Position numbers and translations under genes: made by a program
Shown here: positions 17,501 to 26,285 of the stretch, one piece after another
Position numbering within the stretch: position 1 is the first letter of the stretch
Layout of the letters: each line of letters begins with the position of its first letter
Notes under the pieces: generated by a model
What the model saw: the letters and a program-made list of their open reading frames with translations, nothing else
Told to the model about the DNA's origin: nothing
The model's database searches: none
Assembly (NCBI GenBank): GCA_947175605.1
Contig: CAMWNH010000001.1
Location: 1-64,000 of the forward strand
Origin: an uncultured Porphyromonadaceae bacterium
GTDB lineage: Bacteria > Bacteroidota > Bacteroidia > Bacteroidales > Muribaculaceae
DNA: 64,000 bases
Reading direction: 5' to 3'

Positions 17501-17716
17501 GACACGCAGGACGCTCCCGCCGCTCCGGCTGCGACGTCCAAGCCGGCAGCTGCGCCTGCAGCTACGCCCGTAACGGCTCCGGCGTCCAGCCCCACGCCTA
17601 AGCCTGAACCCACGCCTGCTCCGGCACCCAAACCTGCGCCAACGCCTGCACCTGCTCCCAAACCCGCCCCTGTGGCTCCGGGAAGCGAGGGCGACGATCC
17701 TCTGTTCGACGAATAA
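14594..17716 (+). CDS. porW: PorW/SprE-like TPR lipoprotein of the type IX secretion / gliding family
   Basis: A hydrophobic segment ends in the lipobox CLSGC, followed by STRKNTAATRNYQAFITRYN, which resembles the start of mature PorW/SprE. Repeated helix pairs (TPR) fill about residues 120-440 and 570-770. A long charged insert (about 440-560) and a C-terminal tail of Pro-Ala-Lys repeats ending near DDPLFDE complete the protein. I prefer the ATG at 14594; an in-frame ATG at 14546 would give an unusually long pre-sequence. PorW is needed for type IX secretion in Porphyromonas and SprE for gliding in Flavobacterium. The adjacent gene is PorX, which strengthens the call. About 1040 residues. 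Confidence 0.78.
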   Translation: MRALSAPGPVWMAALFVLCMCLSGCSTRKNTAATRNYQAFITRYNIYYNGDTHFKETLADMESNYEDDYSRRLFLHPVEAKGEQNAPQPSGNFDRSIEKAQKAIQLRSIKKKPAKKSGKSSDPNYKAWMKREEYNPFLHNAWMMLASSQYYNGDFAGAASTFFYISQHFSWLPATVTEARLMQAMSYLAMDWLFEAEMILNRIKPDELSNTKLKLLYNTAMADFFLRKDQYADALPYLREAASKSKGAQKTRLTFLLGQVLAREGLNTEAYEAFRKAGASTSATYRTKFNARIKQSEVYQGQDIENEVAALRRMTRYDRNKDYLDQVYYAIGNLYLSRGDTAQAIENYEQANAKSTRNGIDKAMNQLTLGRLYFELGNYEKAQPSYSEAVPQLPQNYPDYETLKRRSDVLDELAVYSQNVNLQDSLLNLASMPEDELLKVIDGMIADLKKREKEEADEARRLEYEANAEQFGDQFDDNTNNFTINTDNSWYFYNTATKNAGKTEFQKRWGSRKLEDNWRRRNKATFNTLDFDAPSDDDESSEGEENTGENTEEAPAQSAEELARAADPHYPEYYLAQIPFTDEEKATAHEVIQEGLYNMGVILKDKLEDFGSSRREFDRLLKDYPDNVYRLDTYYNLYLMLMRQGREGEAEEFRKLIIDEFPESKYGMALRDPAYLDNLRTMDARQQELYDKTYAAYLANDNAAVHEGYREMLETYPMSKTMPKFMFLNALAYVTDHEPEKFNAQLRELLERYPDTDITPIASAWLKGMAQGRELQASASGNIRGMVWDMRLTNDSIMASGDTGPLEFELNPDTRQLLVFTFDTGEVSSNELLYELARHNFRAFVVKDFDLEPMNFGRLGMILVKGFDNMAELNHYRRVMAAAPDFRIPAGVRPIAISEADFQTLLDNGSSFDEYFRYRDEQNYVDAQADLLQPEQIETLEEAEEAAAEIESELKESNAEGPQSAPDIQDTQDAPAAPAATSKPAAAPAATPVTAPASSPTPKPEPTPAPAPKPAPTPAPAPKPAPVAPGSEGDDPLFDE

Positions 17717-17732
17717 AACATCCACCTCCATC

Positions 17733-19289
17733 ATGAACGGCACCATACTCTGGGCTGATGACGAAATAGATCTCCTGAAGCCCCATCTGCTATTTCTCCG
17801 CAACCGCGGCTATAATGTCGTTACGGCCAATAACGGCCGCGACGCCTACGACATGGCTCTCGAGCAGCCTTTTGACCTAATTATTCTGGACGAGAACATG
17901 CCGGGCCTAACGGGTCTGGAAACGCTGTCGATGATAAAACAGAAGCTGCCGCACGTGCCGGTGATAATGATCACCAAAAGCGAGGAGGAAAATATCATGG
18001 ACCAGGCCGTGGGAAGCAAGATCGCGGACTACCTTATCAAGCCCGTAAATCCCAATCAGATTCTGATAGCCATAAAAAAGCATCTCCACAGCGAGCGGCT
18101 CGTGCAGGCTCAGACGGCCCAGGAGTACCGTCAGGACTTCTCCGCCATCAGCGGGCTTATCAACAATGCCGACAGCTTCGAGGCCTGGACCGAGCTCTAC
18201 GACCGCCTTGTATTCCGCGAACTCGAACTGGCCGCCACGGACACAAATATGGACGAGATGCTGGAGATGCAGAAGACCGAGGCGAACGCGGAGTTCGGCA
18301 AATGGGTACGCCGCAACTACGAGGACTGGCTTGCGGAGATGAGCAAGGGGAAGGGGCCGCTGATGAGTCCGCGCATCATGCCGGATGTGGTGTTCCCGCT
18401 GCTGGACAAGGGCGAGAAAGTATTCTTTGTTCTGATAGACAATTTCCGCCTCGACCAATGGCGGACGGTGCGCCCGCTGCTGGCTGAAACATTCAGTATG
18501 GACGAGCGCCTGTACACGTCCATCCTGCCCACGGCCACACAGTATGCCCGCAATGCCATATTCTCCGGCCTGATGCCATTGGAAATCGAGAAACACTTCC
18601 CCGAGCTGTGGGTGGACGAGGATTCCGAGGAGGGCAAGAACCTGAACGAGTCGCCGCTGATAGCCACTCTGCTGGAGCGCTACCGCCGGAAGGACGTGAA
18701 GTTCTCATACAACAAGATCAATGATTCGGCCGCGGGCGAGAAGCTACTCGCCAACTTCGCCCAGCTCGAGGGCAATCAGCTCAACGTGATAGTATTCAAC
18801 TTCGTGGACATGCTGTCGCATGCGCGCACGGAGTCGAAAATGATCCGCGAGCTTGCCTCGACGAATGCGGCCTACCGCTCGCTGACGGAATCGTGGTTCC
18901 GGCACTCATCCATACTCGAAATCCTGCGCAAGATAGCCTCCAAGGGCTATAAGGTGGTACTGACTACCGACCACGGCACCATACGGGTGAATGCGCCCGT
19001 GAAGGTCGTGGGCGATAAGAATACAAACACCAACCTGCGCTATAAGCTGGGCAAGAGTCTGGGCTACAATGCCAAACAGGTGTATGAGATAAAGACCCCC
19101 GGGCGTTTCGGGCTGCCCTCGCCCAATGTGTCCACGACATATATATTTGCGCTGCGCAACGAGTTCTTCGCCTATCCAAACAACTACAATTACTACGTCC
19201 AGTATTACACGGACACATTCCAGCACGGAGGCATCTCCATGGAGGAAATGCTGATTCCGCTCATCACCCTTAGCCCTAAAGGCTTCTGA
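17733..19289 (+). CDS. porX: PorX-like response regulator with PglZ/alkaline-phosphatase effector domain
   Basis: The receiver domain occupies about residues 3-120: ILWADDEID (Asp9, Asp10), phospho-acceptor Asp53 in IILDENMPG, and Lys in DYLIKPVNP. A linker leads to a PglZ/alkaline-phosphatase-superfamily domain (about 210-515) with VFFVLIDNFRLDQW, SILPTATQYARNAIFSG and LTTDHGTIR. This is exactly the architecture of PorX, the regulator of type IX secretion in Porphyromonas, whose effector domain hydrolyses oligonucleotides. PorX homologues are also known outside secretion-positive species, so its presence is not proof of the system. It lies 16 bp behind porW and 3 bp before tsaE. Confidence 0.92.
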   Translation: MNGTILWADDEIDLLKPHLLFLRNRGYNVVTANNGRDAYDMALEQPFDLIILDENMPGLTGLETLSMIKQKLPHVPVIMITKSEEENIMDQAVGSKIADYLIKPVNPNQILIAIKKHLHSERLVQAQTAQEYRQDFSAISGLINNADSFEAWTELYDRLVFRELELAATDTNMDEMLEMQKTEANAEFGKWVRRNYEDWLAEMSKGKGPLMSPRIMPDVVFPLLDKGEKVFFVLIDNFRLDQWRTVRPLLAETFSMDERLYTSILPTATQYARNAIFSGLMPLEIEKHFPELWVDEDSEEGKNLNESPLIATLLERYRRKDVKFSYNKINDSAAGEKLLANFAQLEGNQLNVIVFNFVDMLSHARTESKMIRELASTNAAYRSLTESWFRHSSILEILRKIASKGYKVVLTTDHGTIRVNAPVKVVGDKNTNTNLRYKLGKSLGYNAKQVYEIKTPGRFGLPSPNVSTTYIFALRNEFFAYPNNYNYYVQYYTDTFQHGGISMEEMLIPLITLSPKGF

Positions 19290-19292
19290 CGC

Positions 19293-19715
19293 ATGAAAAG
19301 AATAGACATCCCCAGCCCCGAGGCGCTCGGCGAAGCCGCCCGGGAGTTCATATCCCACATAGGTCAGCGGCGACACATCGCATTCTATGGCGATATGGGT
19401 GCCGGCAAGACCACCTTCATCCGCACATTGGCGCGCGAATTAGGCATGAGCGCCGACGAAGCGGCCAACTCGCCCAGTTTCTCGCTGGTGAACGAATATT
19501 CCACACCTGCGGGTACGGTCTATCATTTCGACTTCTACCGTCTGGACAGCGTGGAGGAGGCTCTGGACATAGGCGTCGAGGAATACTTCGACTCGGGCGC
19601 ACTATGCCTGATGGAGTGGCCCGAGCGCATCATACCCATCCTGCCGGAGGATACCGTGAGCGTGAAGCTGACGGTGAACGACGATGATTCACGCACATTG
19701 CTCGTGAGCGAATGA
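19293..19715 (+). CDS. tsaE: tRNA threonylcarbamoyladenosine biosynthesis ATPase TsaE
   Basis: TsaE is the ATPase that drives the TsaB-TsaD complex in making t6A at tRNA position 37. Visible are the Walker A motif GDMGAGKTTFIR, the switch-like NSPSFSLVNEY, HFDFYRL and LCLMEWPERI near the C-terminus, all characteristic. At 140 residues it is normal length. It starts 3 bp after porX and overlaps birA by four bases. Confidence 0.95.
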   Translation: MKRIDIPSPEALGEAAREFISHIGQRRHIAFYGDMGAGKTTFIRTLARELGMSADEAANSPSFSLVNEYSTPAGTVYHFDFYRLDSVEEALDIGVEEYFDSGALCLMEWPERIIPILPEDTVSVKLTVNDDDSRTLLVSE

Positions 19716-20452
19716 GGGCGCCGATATTCCTACAAAGCTGCCGCTCCACCAACAGCGAGCTTGCCCGGCAGCCCGAGCCCGGCCAGGGCCTGACCGTGTG
19801 GTGTCACACGCAGACGGCCGGACGCGGACAACGCGGGAACAGCTGGGAGTCGGAACCGGGCAAGAATCTGACCTTCTCCACCATGCTGATGCCTGCCGAC
19901 ATGCCTGCGGGACGCCAGTTCGAGCTGTCGATGCTCGTGAGCCTCGCTATCACGGATACATTAGATTCGATTGGTGTGGAGGCCATGATAAAGTGGCCCA
20001 ATGACATCTACGCCGGAGGCGACCGCAAGCTCTGCGGCATACTGATCGAAAACAGTCTGGCGGGTACGCGCCTGGAGCGAGCCATCGCCGGTGTGGGGCT
20101 GAACGTGAACCAGAGTGTCTTTCTCTCGGACGCTCCCAACCCAGTGAGCCTGCTGAACATCACAGGCCGAGAGCATGAACTTGAACCGCTGCTGTGCCGA
20201 CTTACAGAGGCAATGACGGACAGCCTCGCCTCCTACGAGCGCGGCGGCATGGACGCCGAGGCGCTCAAGGCCCGCTACCGCGCGCGGCTGTGGCGCGGCA
20301 CGGGCATCCACCCTTTCCGCGACACGGCAAGCGGCGAACGCTTCGAGGCGTCGATAGAGTATGTGGCCTCGGACGGCACCCTCACGCTGCGCGACACGGC
20401 GAACCGTCTGCGCCAATATCTGTTTAAAGAAGTAGAATTTCTGCTGAAATGA
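19712..20452 (+). CDS. birA: Biotin-[acetyl-CoA-carboxylase] ligase
   Basis: It activates biotin to biotinyl-AMP and attaches it to carboxyl-carrier proteins. The catalytic core is present: QSCRSTNSELA, TAGRGQRGNSW (the nucleotide-binding GRGxxG loop), IKWPNDIY, and KLCGILIE, with a C-terminal SH3-like domain (about residues 185-246). No N-terminal helix-turn-helix is present, so this is a group I ligase without repressor function. It overlaps tsaE and ctpA by four bases on each side. Confidence 0.94.
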   Translation: MRAPIFLQSCRSTNSELARQPEPGQGLTVWCHTQTAGRGQRGNSWESEPGKNLTFSTMLMPADMPAGRQFELSMLVSLAITDTLDSIGVEAMIKWPNDIYAGGDRKLCGILIENSLAGTRLERAIAGVGLNVNQSVFLSDAPNPVSLLNITGREHELEPLLCRLTEAMTDSLASYERGGMDAEALKARYRARLWRGTGIHPFRDTASGERFEASIEYVASDGTLTLRDTANRLRQYLFKEVEFLLK

Positions 20453-22116
20453 AAAGACTCATACCCCTAAGCCTGCTTGTGGCCGCACTTCTGTGCGGAG
20501 CCTCAGCCTTCTCCAAAAGTCAGAGCGCCAAGAGCAAGAACGATCTTGCCCGAAGCCTCCAGACCTTCAATTCCATAGTCAAGGAGCTCTACACGGGCTA
20601 CGTGGACACGCTCGACGGCGCGGGCATGGTGCGCAAGGCCATAGATGAAATGCTGGCCGACATCGACCCCTATACGGAATACTATCCGAGCGACGACCAG
20701 GACGAGCTGACCACGCTTGCCCAGGGCCAGTATGCGGGCATAGGCGCGGTGATCCTGCGCCGCGGCGATTCCGTGCTGGTGCATCAGCCGCGCCATGACA
20801 GCCCCGCACGCAAAGCGGGCCTGCTGCCGGGGGATGTTTTCGTGACAATCGACGGCGACAGCGTGGGCAAGGACATGGACATAGACGACGTGAGCCGCCG
20901 TCTGCGGGGACAAGCCGGGACTAAAGTGACGGTGAGCCTGCGACGTCCGCTGGCCGGAGATTCGCTGTATACGGTTGTAATCACACGCGGCAATATCAAG
21001 GTCGATCCCGTGCCATACTACGGCGTGCAGCCCGATGGCGTGGGCTACATAAGCTTCACGACCTTCAATTCCGAATCGGGTCAGGCCGTGAAGGATGCAG
21101 TGCGCGAGATGATGAAGACTCCCGGGGGCCTTAAGGGCCTCATCATCGACCTGCGCGGCAATGGCGGCGGCTATCTCGAAAGCGCCGTACAGATAGCCGG
21201 ACTGTTCGTGCCCAAGGGCACGGAAATCGTTCGTACGCGAGGTCGCGAGGCTGCACAGGAGAAGATCTTCAAGACCACTCAGTCGCCCATAGCGCCGGAG
21301 CTGCCGCTCGTAATCCTGACGAACGGCAATACGGCCTCGTCGTCGGAAATCCTGTCGGGATCGCTCCAGGATCTGGACCGGGCCGTGATCGTGGGGTCTC
21401 GCTCCTTCGGCAAGGGTCTGGTACAGAATACCGTGAATCTGCCTTACGGCGATATCCTCAAGCTGACGCGCGGCCGCTACTATATACCGTCGGGGCGCCT
21501 GATCCAGGCCATAGACTATTCGCACCGCAATCCTGACGGCAGTGTGGCGCGCACGCCCGACAGCCTGACCAATGTGTTCCACACGCGTGCGGGCCGCGAG
21601 GTGCGCGATGGCGGCGGCATCACTCCCGATGTGCTGATTCCGGAGATGAAGACCAATCGCCTGCTCTACACCATCGTGACGGAGAACCGGGCCTTCGACT
21701 TCGCCAACCGCCTGCAGGCCGAGCATCCCGAGGTCTGGCCGGGACTGGACGAGGACTCGGTGATATACGAACAATTCAAGGCCTCGCTGGACCCTGCAAG
21801 CTTCCACTATGAACGCCAGAGCGAGGCCGGCCTGAAATATCTGCGCGAGGCCGTAGAGCTCGAAGGGTATATGACGGACAGCGTGAGCGCCGAGTTCGAC
21901 CGTCTGGCCGAGCTCCTGCGTCATGACCTGGGAAAGGAAATGGACGCCAACCGCGAGGCCATCACGCAGATCCTGATGTCGGAAATCGAACCACGCTACT
22001 TCACCGACAGCGAAATCGTGGAGCGAGGCCTCAGCGACGACAAGGCCGTGGCCCGCGCACGTGAGATCCTGCTGAATACGGAGGAGTACAAGAAAATACT
22101 AAGCGGCAAGAAGTAA
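20449..22116 (+). CDS. S41-family C-terminal processing peptidase (CtpA/Prc-like)
   Basis: A signal peptide (residues about 1-21) sends the protein to the periplasm. A PDZ domain follows (about 90-180; QYAGIGAVILR, AGLLPGDVFVTIDG), then the S41 protease core with LIIDLRGNGGG, TASSSEIL (catalytic Ser at about 297-299) and SFGKGLVQ (catalytic Lys322). A roughly 150-residue C-terminal extension is helical. Such proteases trim C-termini of periplasmic proteins. The length of 555 residues matches Bacteroidota homologues. The gene overlaps birA and lies 7 bp before mfd. Confidence 0.93.
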   Translation: MKRLIPLSLLVAALLCGASAFSKSQSAKSKNDLARSLQTFNSIVKELYTGYVDTLDGAGMVRKAIDEMLADIDPYTEYYPSDDQDELTTLAQGQYAGIGAVILRRGDSVLVHQPRHDSPARKAGLLPGDVFVTIDGDSVGKDMDIDDVSRRLRGQAGTKVTVSLRRPLAGDSLYTVVITRGNIKVDPVPYYGVQPDGVGYISFTTFNSESGQAVKDAVREMMKTPGGLKGLIIDLRGNGGGYLESAVQIAGLFVPKGTEIVRTRGREAAQEKIFKTTQSPIAPELPLVILTNGNTASSSEILSGSLQDLDRAVIVGSRSFGKGLVQNTVNLPYGDILKLTRGRYYIPSGRLIQAIDYSHRNPDGSVARTPDSLTNVFHTRAGREVRDGGGITPDVLIPEMKTNRLLYTIVTENRAFDFANRLQAEHPEVWPGLDEDSVIYEQFKASLDPASFHYERQSEAGLKYLREAVELEGYMTDSVSAEFDRLAELLRHDLGKEMDANREAITQILMSEIEPRYFTDSEIVERGLSDDKAVARAREILLNTEEYKKILSGKK

Positions 22117-22123
22117 GGAATCC

Positions 22124-25100
22124 ATGCTGACACTGGACAAACTGTGCGAACAGCTTCTGACAGCCGAACGCAAGGCGGCCCTCAAAAGCCTCACAGGCGC
22201 CGGCTCGGCGCGCACGCCCTCCGTGGTCTACGGCTGCGCCGGCTCGTCGGCCGCGGTAATGCTGTCGGGACTGCCCTCGGGTAAGGCCCCGGTGATTGTG
22301 GTGGGCGACAGTCAGGACGATGCGGGCTATCTCTACACGGACCTCTGCCACATAGCGGGAGAGGAGCACGTGGGCTTCCTGCCCTCGGGCTTCCGCCGCG
22401 ACATCAAGTACGGGCAGACCGACGAACCGGCGCGCATCCTGCGCACGGAGACACTACGACGCCTGGGCGGCATGGCCGACGGTAGCAGCGGTAAGGCCCG
22501 GGCGTTGCGCTTCGTGGTGACATATCCTGACGCACTGGCCGAGGGCGTGGCCTCGCGACAGAAACTGGAAGCCGCGACTCTGGCGCTGCGCACGGGGGCG
22601 AGTCCGGGCCAGGAAAGCGTGGAAAAGTGGCTTCTGGAGCAAGGGTTCAACCGCGTGGACTATGTGTATGAGCCGGGGCAGTTTGCCGTGCGCGGCTCCA
22701 TCATGGATATATTCGGCTACTCGTCGGAGCTACCTTTCCGTCTGGACTTTTTCGATGATGAAATCGACAGCATACGCAGTTTCAACGTGGAGACCCAGCT
22801 CTCCGAGAGCAAGCTTGAGGAGATAGCGGTTACGGCCCGTCTGAACGTGGAAAGCGATACGGACAGGCCTATCTCGCTGCTGGACTATGTGGAGGACATG
22901 AAGCCTCTGATAGCGTTGCGAGACGAGGCTCTGGCCGTGGCGCGTGTGCGCGAGATAGGCGGCGAGCAGCTGAGCATATCCTCGCTGATAGCGGACGAGG
23001 GCGACCCGGACGCGCTGAAGGAGGTGATAGACACGGAAGCTTTCGCAGAAAAGCTGGGCACTTTCCGACGCCTGCACTTCACGGCGGCGCACGAGGTGAC
23101 CGTGGCCAAGGGTGCGCGCAGCCTCGACTTCGAATGCACTCCGCAAGGGATATACCACAAGAACTTCGACCTGATCGCCGAGAGCTTCAAGCGGCTCGAG
23201 GGCGAGGGGTTCAGCATCTTCATACTGAGCGACAACGAGAAGCAGTTCGACCGCCTGCGTGTGATTTTCGAGGACCGCGGGGACGACATATCCTTTACGC
23301 CGGCCCTGAATACTCTGCACGAGGGTTTCGCCGACCACAGCACGAAGCGGTGCGTGTTCACGGACCATCAGATATTCGACCGCTTCCACAAATACACGCT
23401 CAAGAGCGAGCGGGCCCGTTCGGGCAAGATGGCTCTCTCGCTGAAGGAACTCGGACAGATAGAGCCGGGGGATTATGTGGTGCACATCGACCATGGTGTG
23501 GGCATATTCGGGGGACTGGTGCGCACGGAAGTGGGCGGCCATATGCAGGAACTGATCAAACTGGTATATGCCAATGACGACATAGCTCTGGTGAGCCTCC
23601 ATGCGCTGCACAAGCTGGCCAAGTACCGCGGCAAGGACGGCGTGCCCCCGAAAATCAACCGCCTGGGCTCGGGCAACTGGGCGCGCCTGAAAGAGAAGAC
23701 CAAGGGAAAACTCAAGGATATAGCCCGCGACCTGATACAGCTCTACGCGGCCCGCAAGGACGAGAAGGGCTTCGCCTTCTCGCCCGACTCCTACATGCAG
23801 CATGAGTTGGAGGCTTCCTTCATCTACGAGGATACGCCGGACCAGCTGACGGCGACGCAGGCCGTGAAGAAGGACATGGAAAGCGAAAAGCCCATGGACC
23901 GCCTTGTATGCGGCGACGTGGGCTTCGGAAAGACGGAGATAGCCGTGCGGGCGGCCTTCAAGGCAGCGGCAGACTCGAAGCAGGTGGCCGTGCTTGTGCC
24001 CACGACCGTACTGGCCTCGCAACACTACAAGACCTTCTCGGAGCGTCTGCGCGACTTCCCGGTGCGTGTGGAGTACCTGACCCGTGCACGCTCCGCCAAG
24101 GAGACCAAGGAAATCCTGGCCGATCTGGAGGCAGGGAAAATCGACATCATCGTAGGAACCCATAAGCTGATAGGCAAGGGCGTGAAGTTCAAGGACCTGG
24201 GTCTGCTGATCGTGGACGAGGAACAGAAATTCGGCGTGGCCGTTAAGGAGAAGCTGAAGCAGCTGAAGGTGAACATCGACACCCTGACCATGAGCGCCAC
24301 GCCCATTCCGCGCACACTGCAGTTCTCGCTGATGGGCGCAAGGGACCTATCGACCATCAACACGGCTCCGCCGAACCGCTATCCTATCATCACGAACGTG
24401 ACGGGCCTGAGCGATGAAGTGGTGTCCGAGGCCATCAACTTCGAGCTTGCGCGCGGTGGCCAGGTGTTCTTTGTGAACAACCGGATCGAGGGACTGTTCG
24501 AGCTTGAGGATATGGTGAAGCGTCTTGTGCCCGATGCACGCACGATAGTTGCGCACGGACAGATGGCGCCGGACAAGCTTGAGAAGGCCATCAACGATTT
24601 CACGGCCCACCATTACGACGTGCTTCTGGCGACGACCATCATCGAGAGCGGAATCGACATGCCCAACGTGAACACCATCATAGTGAACAACGCCCACAAG
24701 TTCGGGCTCAGCGAGCTTCACCAGCTGCGCGGGCGCGTGGGACGCAGCTCGCGGAAAGCGTTCTGCTATCTTGCCGTTCCGCCGGGCAACCCACTCTCGC
24801 CGATAGCACGGCGGCGCCTTCAGGCAATCGAGAGCTTCTCGGATCTGGGGTCGGGCATACAGATAGCGATGCAGGACCTGGACATCCGCGGGGCAGGTAA
24901 CCTCTTGGGTGCCGAACAAAGCGGCTTCATAGCCGACCTGGGCTACGAGACGTATCAGAAGGTGCTCCGCGAGGCTGTGATGGAGCTGCGCACGGAAGAG
25001 TTCGCCGACCTGGCACAGGCCGACACGGCCACTATAGACGCGGCGGAGTTCGTGGCGGACTGCGTGGTGGAGAGCGACCTGGAGCTGCTGCTGCCGGTGA

Positions 25101-25516
25101 GCTACGTGGCGCAGGAGAGCGAGCGCATAGCCCTCTACAAGGAGCTGGACAGCATCACGGAGGAGAGCGAGCTGCAGGCCTTCGAAGAGCGTCTGCGCGA
25201 CCGCTTCGGGCGCATTCCGGCTGCTGCGCGGGAGCTGCTGCTGGTGCCGCGTCTGCGGCGCTACGCCCGACGGCTGGGCATAGAGAAGGTGATTCTGCGG
25301 CAGGGAAAGATGTTTATCTACTTTGTGGACGAGAGCAACAAGGCTTACTATCAGTCGCCCATGTTCGGACGCATCCTCAACTATGTGGCCCATCACGCGC
25401 GGCAGGCATCGCTGAAGGAGCGCAACGGCAAGCGGTCCATCACCATCGAAAACGTGGAGACCGTGGCGGCCGGCACCGCGCTGCTGAAGGAGATTCTGAG
25501 TCTGGACGCTATCTGA
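22124..25516 (+). CDS. mfd: Transcription-repair coupling factor Mfd
   Basis: Mfd removes RNA polymerase stalled at DNA lesions and recruits UvrA. Domains: a UvrB-like N-terminal region with VYEPGQFAVRGSIMDIFGY, the RNA-polymerase-interacting CarD-like domain (about residue 445-510, PGDYVVHIDHGVGIFGGL), an SF2 helicase core (Walker A GDVGFGKTEIA, DEEQ box IVDEEQKFGV, TMSATPIPRTL), motif VI region LHQLRGRGRVGRSS-like, and a C-terminal TRCF domain. The length of 1130 residues is full. It is the last gene of the run that starts upstream of porW. Confidence 0.97.
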   Translation: MLTLDKLCEQLLTAERKAALKSLTGAGSARTPSVVYGCAGSSAAVMLSGLPSGKAPVIVVGDSQDDAGYLYTDLCHIAGEEHVGFLPSGFRRDIKYGQTDEPARILRTETLRRLGGMADGSSGKARALRFVVTYPDALAEGVASRQKLEAATLALRTGASPGQESVEKWLLEQGFNRVDYVYEPGQFAVRGSIMDIFGYSSELPFRLDFFDDEIDSIRSFNVETQLSESKLEEIAVTARLNVESDTDRPISLLDYVEDMKPLIALRDEALAVARVREIGGEQLSISSLIADEGDPDALKEVIDTEAFAEKLGTFRRLHFTAAHEVTVAKGARSLDFECTPQGIYHKNFDLIAESFKRLEGEGFSIFILSDNEKQFDRLRVIFEDRGDDISFTPALNTLHEGFADHSTKRCVFTDHQIFDRFHKYTLKSERARSGKMALSLKELGQIEPGDYVVHIDHGVGIFGGLVRTEVGGHMQELIKLVYANDDIALVSLHALHKLAKYRGKDGVPPKINRLGSGNWARLKEKTKGKLKDIARDLIQLYAARKDEKGFAFSPDSYMQHELEASFIYEDTPDQLTATQAVKKDMESEKPMDRLVCGDVGFGKTEIAVRAAFKAAADSKQVAVLVPTTVLASQHYKTFSERLRDFPVRVEYLTRARSAKETKEILADLEAGKIDIIVGTHKLIGKGVKFKDLGLLIVDEEQKFGVAVKEKLKQLKVNIDTLTMSATPIPRTLQFSLMGARDLSTINTAPPNRYPIITNVTGLSDEVVSEAINFELARGGQVFFVNNRIEGLFELEDMVKRLVPDARTIVAHGQMAPDKLEKAINDFTAHHYDVLLATTIIESGIDMPNVNTIIVNNAHKFGLSELHQLRGRVGRSSRKAFCYLAVPPGNPLSPIARRRLQAIESFSDLGSGIQIAMQDLDIRGAGNLLGAEQSGFIADLGYETYQKVLREAVMELRTEEFADLAQADTATIDAAEFVADCVVESDLELLLPVSYVAQESERIALYKELDSITEESELQAFEERLRDRFGRIPAAARELLLVPRLRRYARRLGIEKVILRQGKMFIYFVDESNKAYYQSPMFGRILNYVAHHARQASLKERNGKRSITIENVETVAAGTALLKEILSLDAI

Positions 25517-25566
25517 GCGTCCCGGGACGTATCGGAGAGTCGAGCCGTTAAATTTACTGAATGGAG

Positions 25567-25597
25567 TTTGTCGGGTGGAAGGTATTTTGTATCTTTG
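25567..25597 (+). promoter_or_regulatory. Promoter of the LolD-like ATPase gene
   Basis: TTTG (25567-25570), a 19-bp spacer and TATCTTTG (25590-25597). The ATG is only 9 bp after the -7 box, so the message would start with almost no 5' untranslated region. Confidence 0.72.
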
Positions 25598-25606
25598 TAG
25601 TTACAA

Positions 25607-26281
25607 ATGCTCAAGGCCCGCAATATAAGCAAGCGTTTCGGCACTCTGGAAGTGCTGAAGGACATCTCGCTGGACATAGCGTCCGGGAAGGTGACGGCTA
25701 TCGTGGGCCCTTCGGGTGCGGGTAAGTCGACATTGCTCCAGATCCTGGGCACGCTTTCGGCTCCGGAAGCCGGGGGAAGCGTGAGCTACGACGGCACTGA
25801 CACGAGCAAGCTCGGCGACAAAGCTCTGTCGCACTTCCGCAACGAGAACATCGGTTTTGTCTTTCAGGCGCACAGGCTGCTGCCGGAGTTCACGATCGAG
25901 GAGAACGTGGCCCTTCCGGCGCTAATAGCCGGCAAGAGCCGACGCGAGGCCATGGAGGCAGCGCGAGCGCTGCTGGAAAAGCTTGGACTGGGCCAGAGGC
26001 TCACGCACCGTCCGTCGGAGCTTTCGGGAGGCGAATGCCAGAGGGCGGCCGTGGCCCGCGCGCTGATAAACCGCCCCAAGGTGGTCTTCGCCGACGAGCC
26101 CACGGGGAGTCTTGACAGCCGCAACCGCGATGAGCTGCAGGCACTCTTTCTGGGTCTGCGGGACAGCATGGGAGCAACGTTCGTGATCGTGACTCATGAC
26201 GAAACACTTGCCGCCGGGGCCGACTGCACAGTGCACATGGCTGACGGACGGATTGTAAAAATCGAAAATAAAGACAGATAA
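25607..26281 (+). CDS. LolD-like ABC transporter ATP-binding protein
   Basis: A 224-residue ATPase subunit with Walker A GPSGAGKSTLLQ, Q-loop VFQAHRLLPEF, signature LSGGECQRAAVAR, Walker B VVFADEPTGSLD and switch His in VTHDETL. The PTGSLD and short length place it in the LolD/MacB-type subgroup, which powers lipoprotein release or related mechanotransmission. No permease gene is adjacent, so the partner must be elsewhere. A NigD-like lipoprotein gene follows after 4 bp. Confidence 0.85.
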   Translation: MLKARNISKRFGTLEVLKDISLDIASGKVTAIVGPSGAGKSTLLQILGTLSAPEAGGSVSYDGTDTSKLGDKALSHFRNENIGFVFQAHRLLPEFTIEENVALPALIAGKSRREAMEAARALLEKLGLGQRLTHRPSELSGGECQRAAVARALINRPKVVFADEPTGSLDSRNRDELQALFLGLRDSMGATFVIVTHDETLAAGADCTVHMADGRIVKIENKDR

Positions 26282-26285
26282 AAAG

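Noticed and set aside
22730..24163. 477-codon minus-strand frame inside mfd
   Set aside because: Antisense shadow of a highly conserved gene; composition is non-protein-like.
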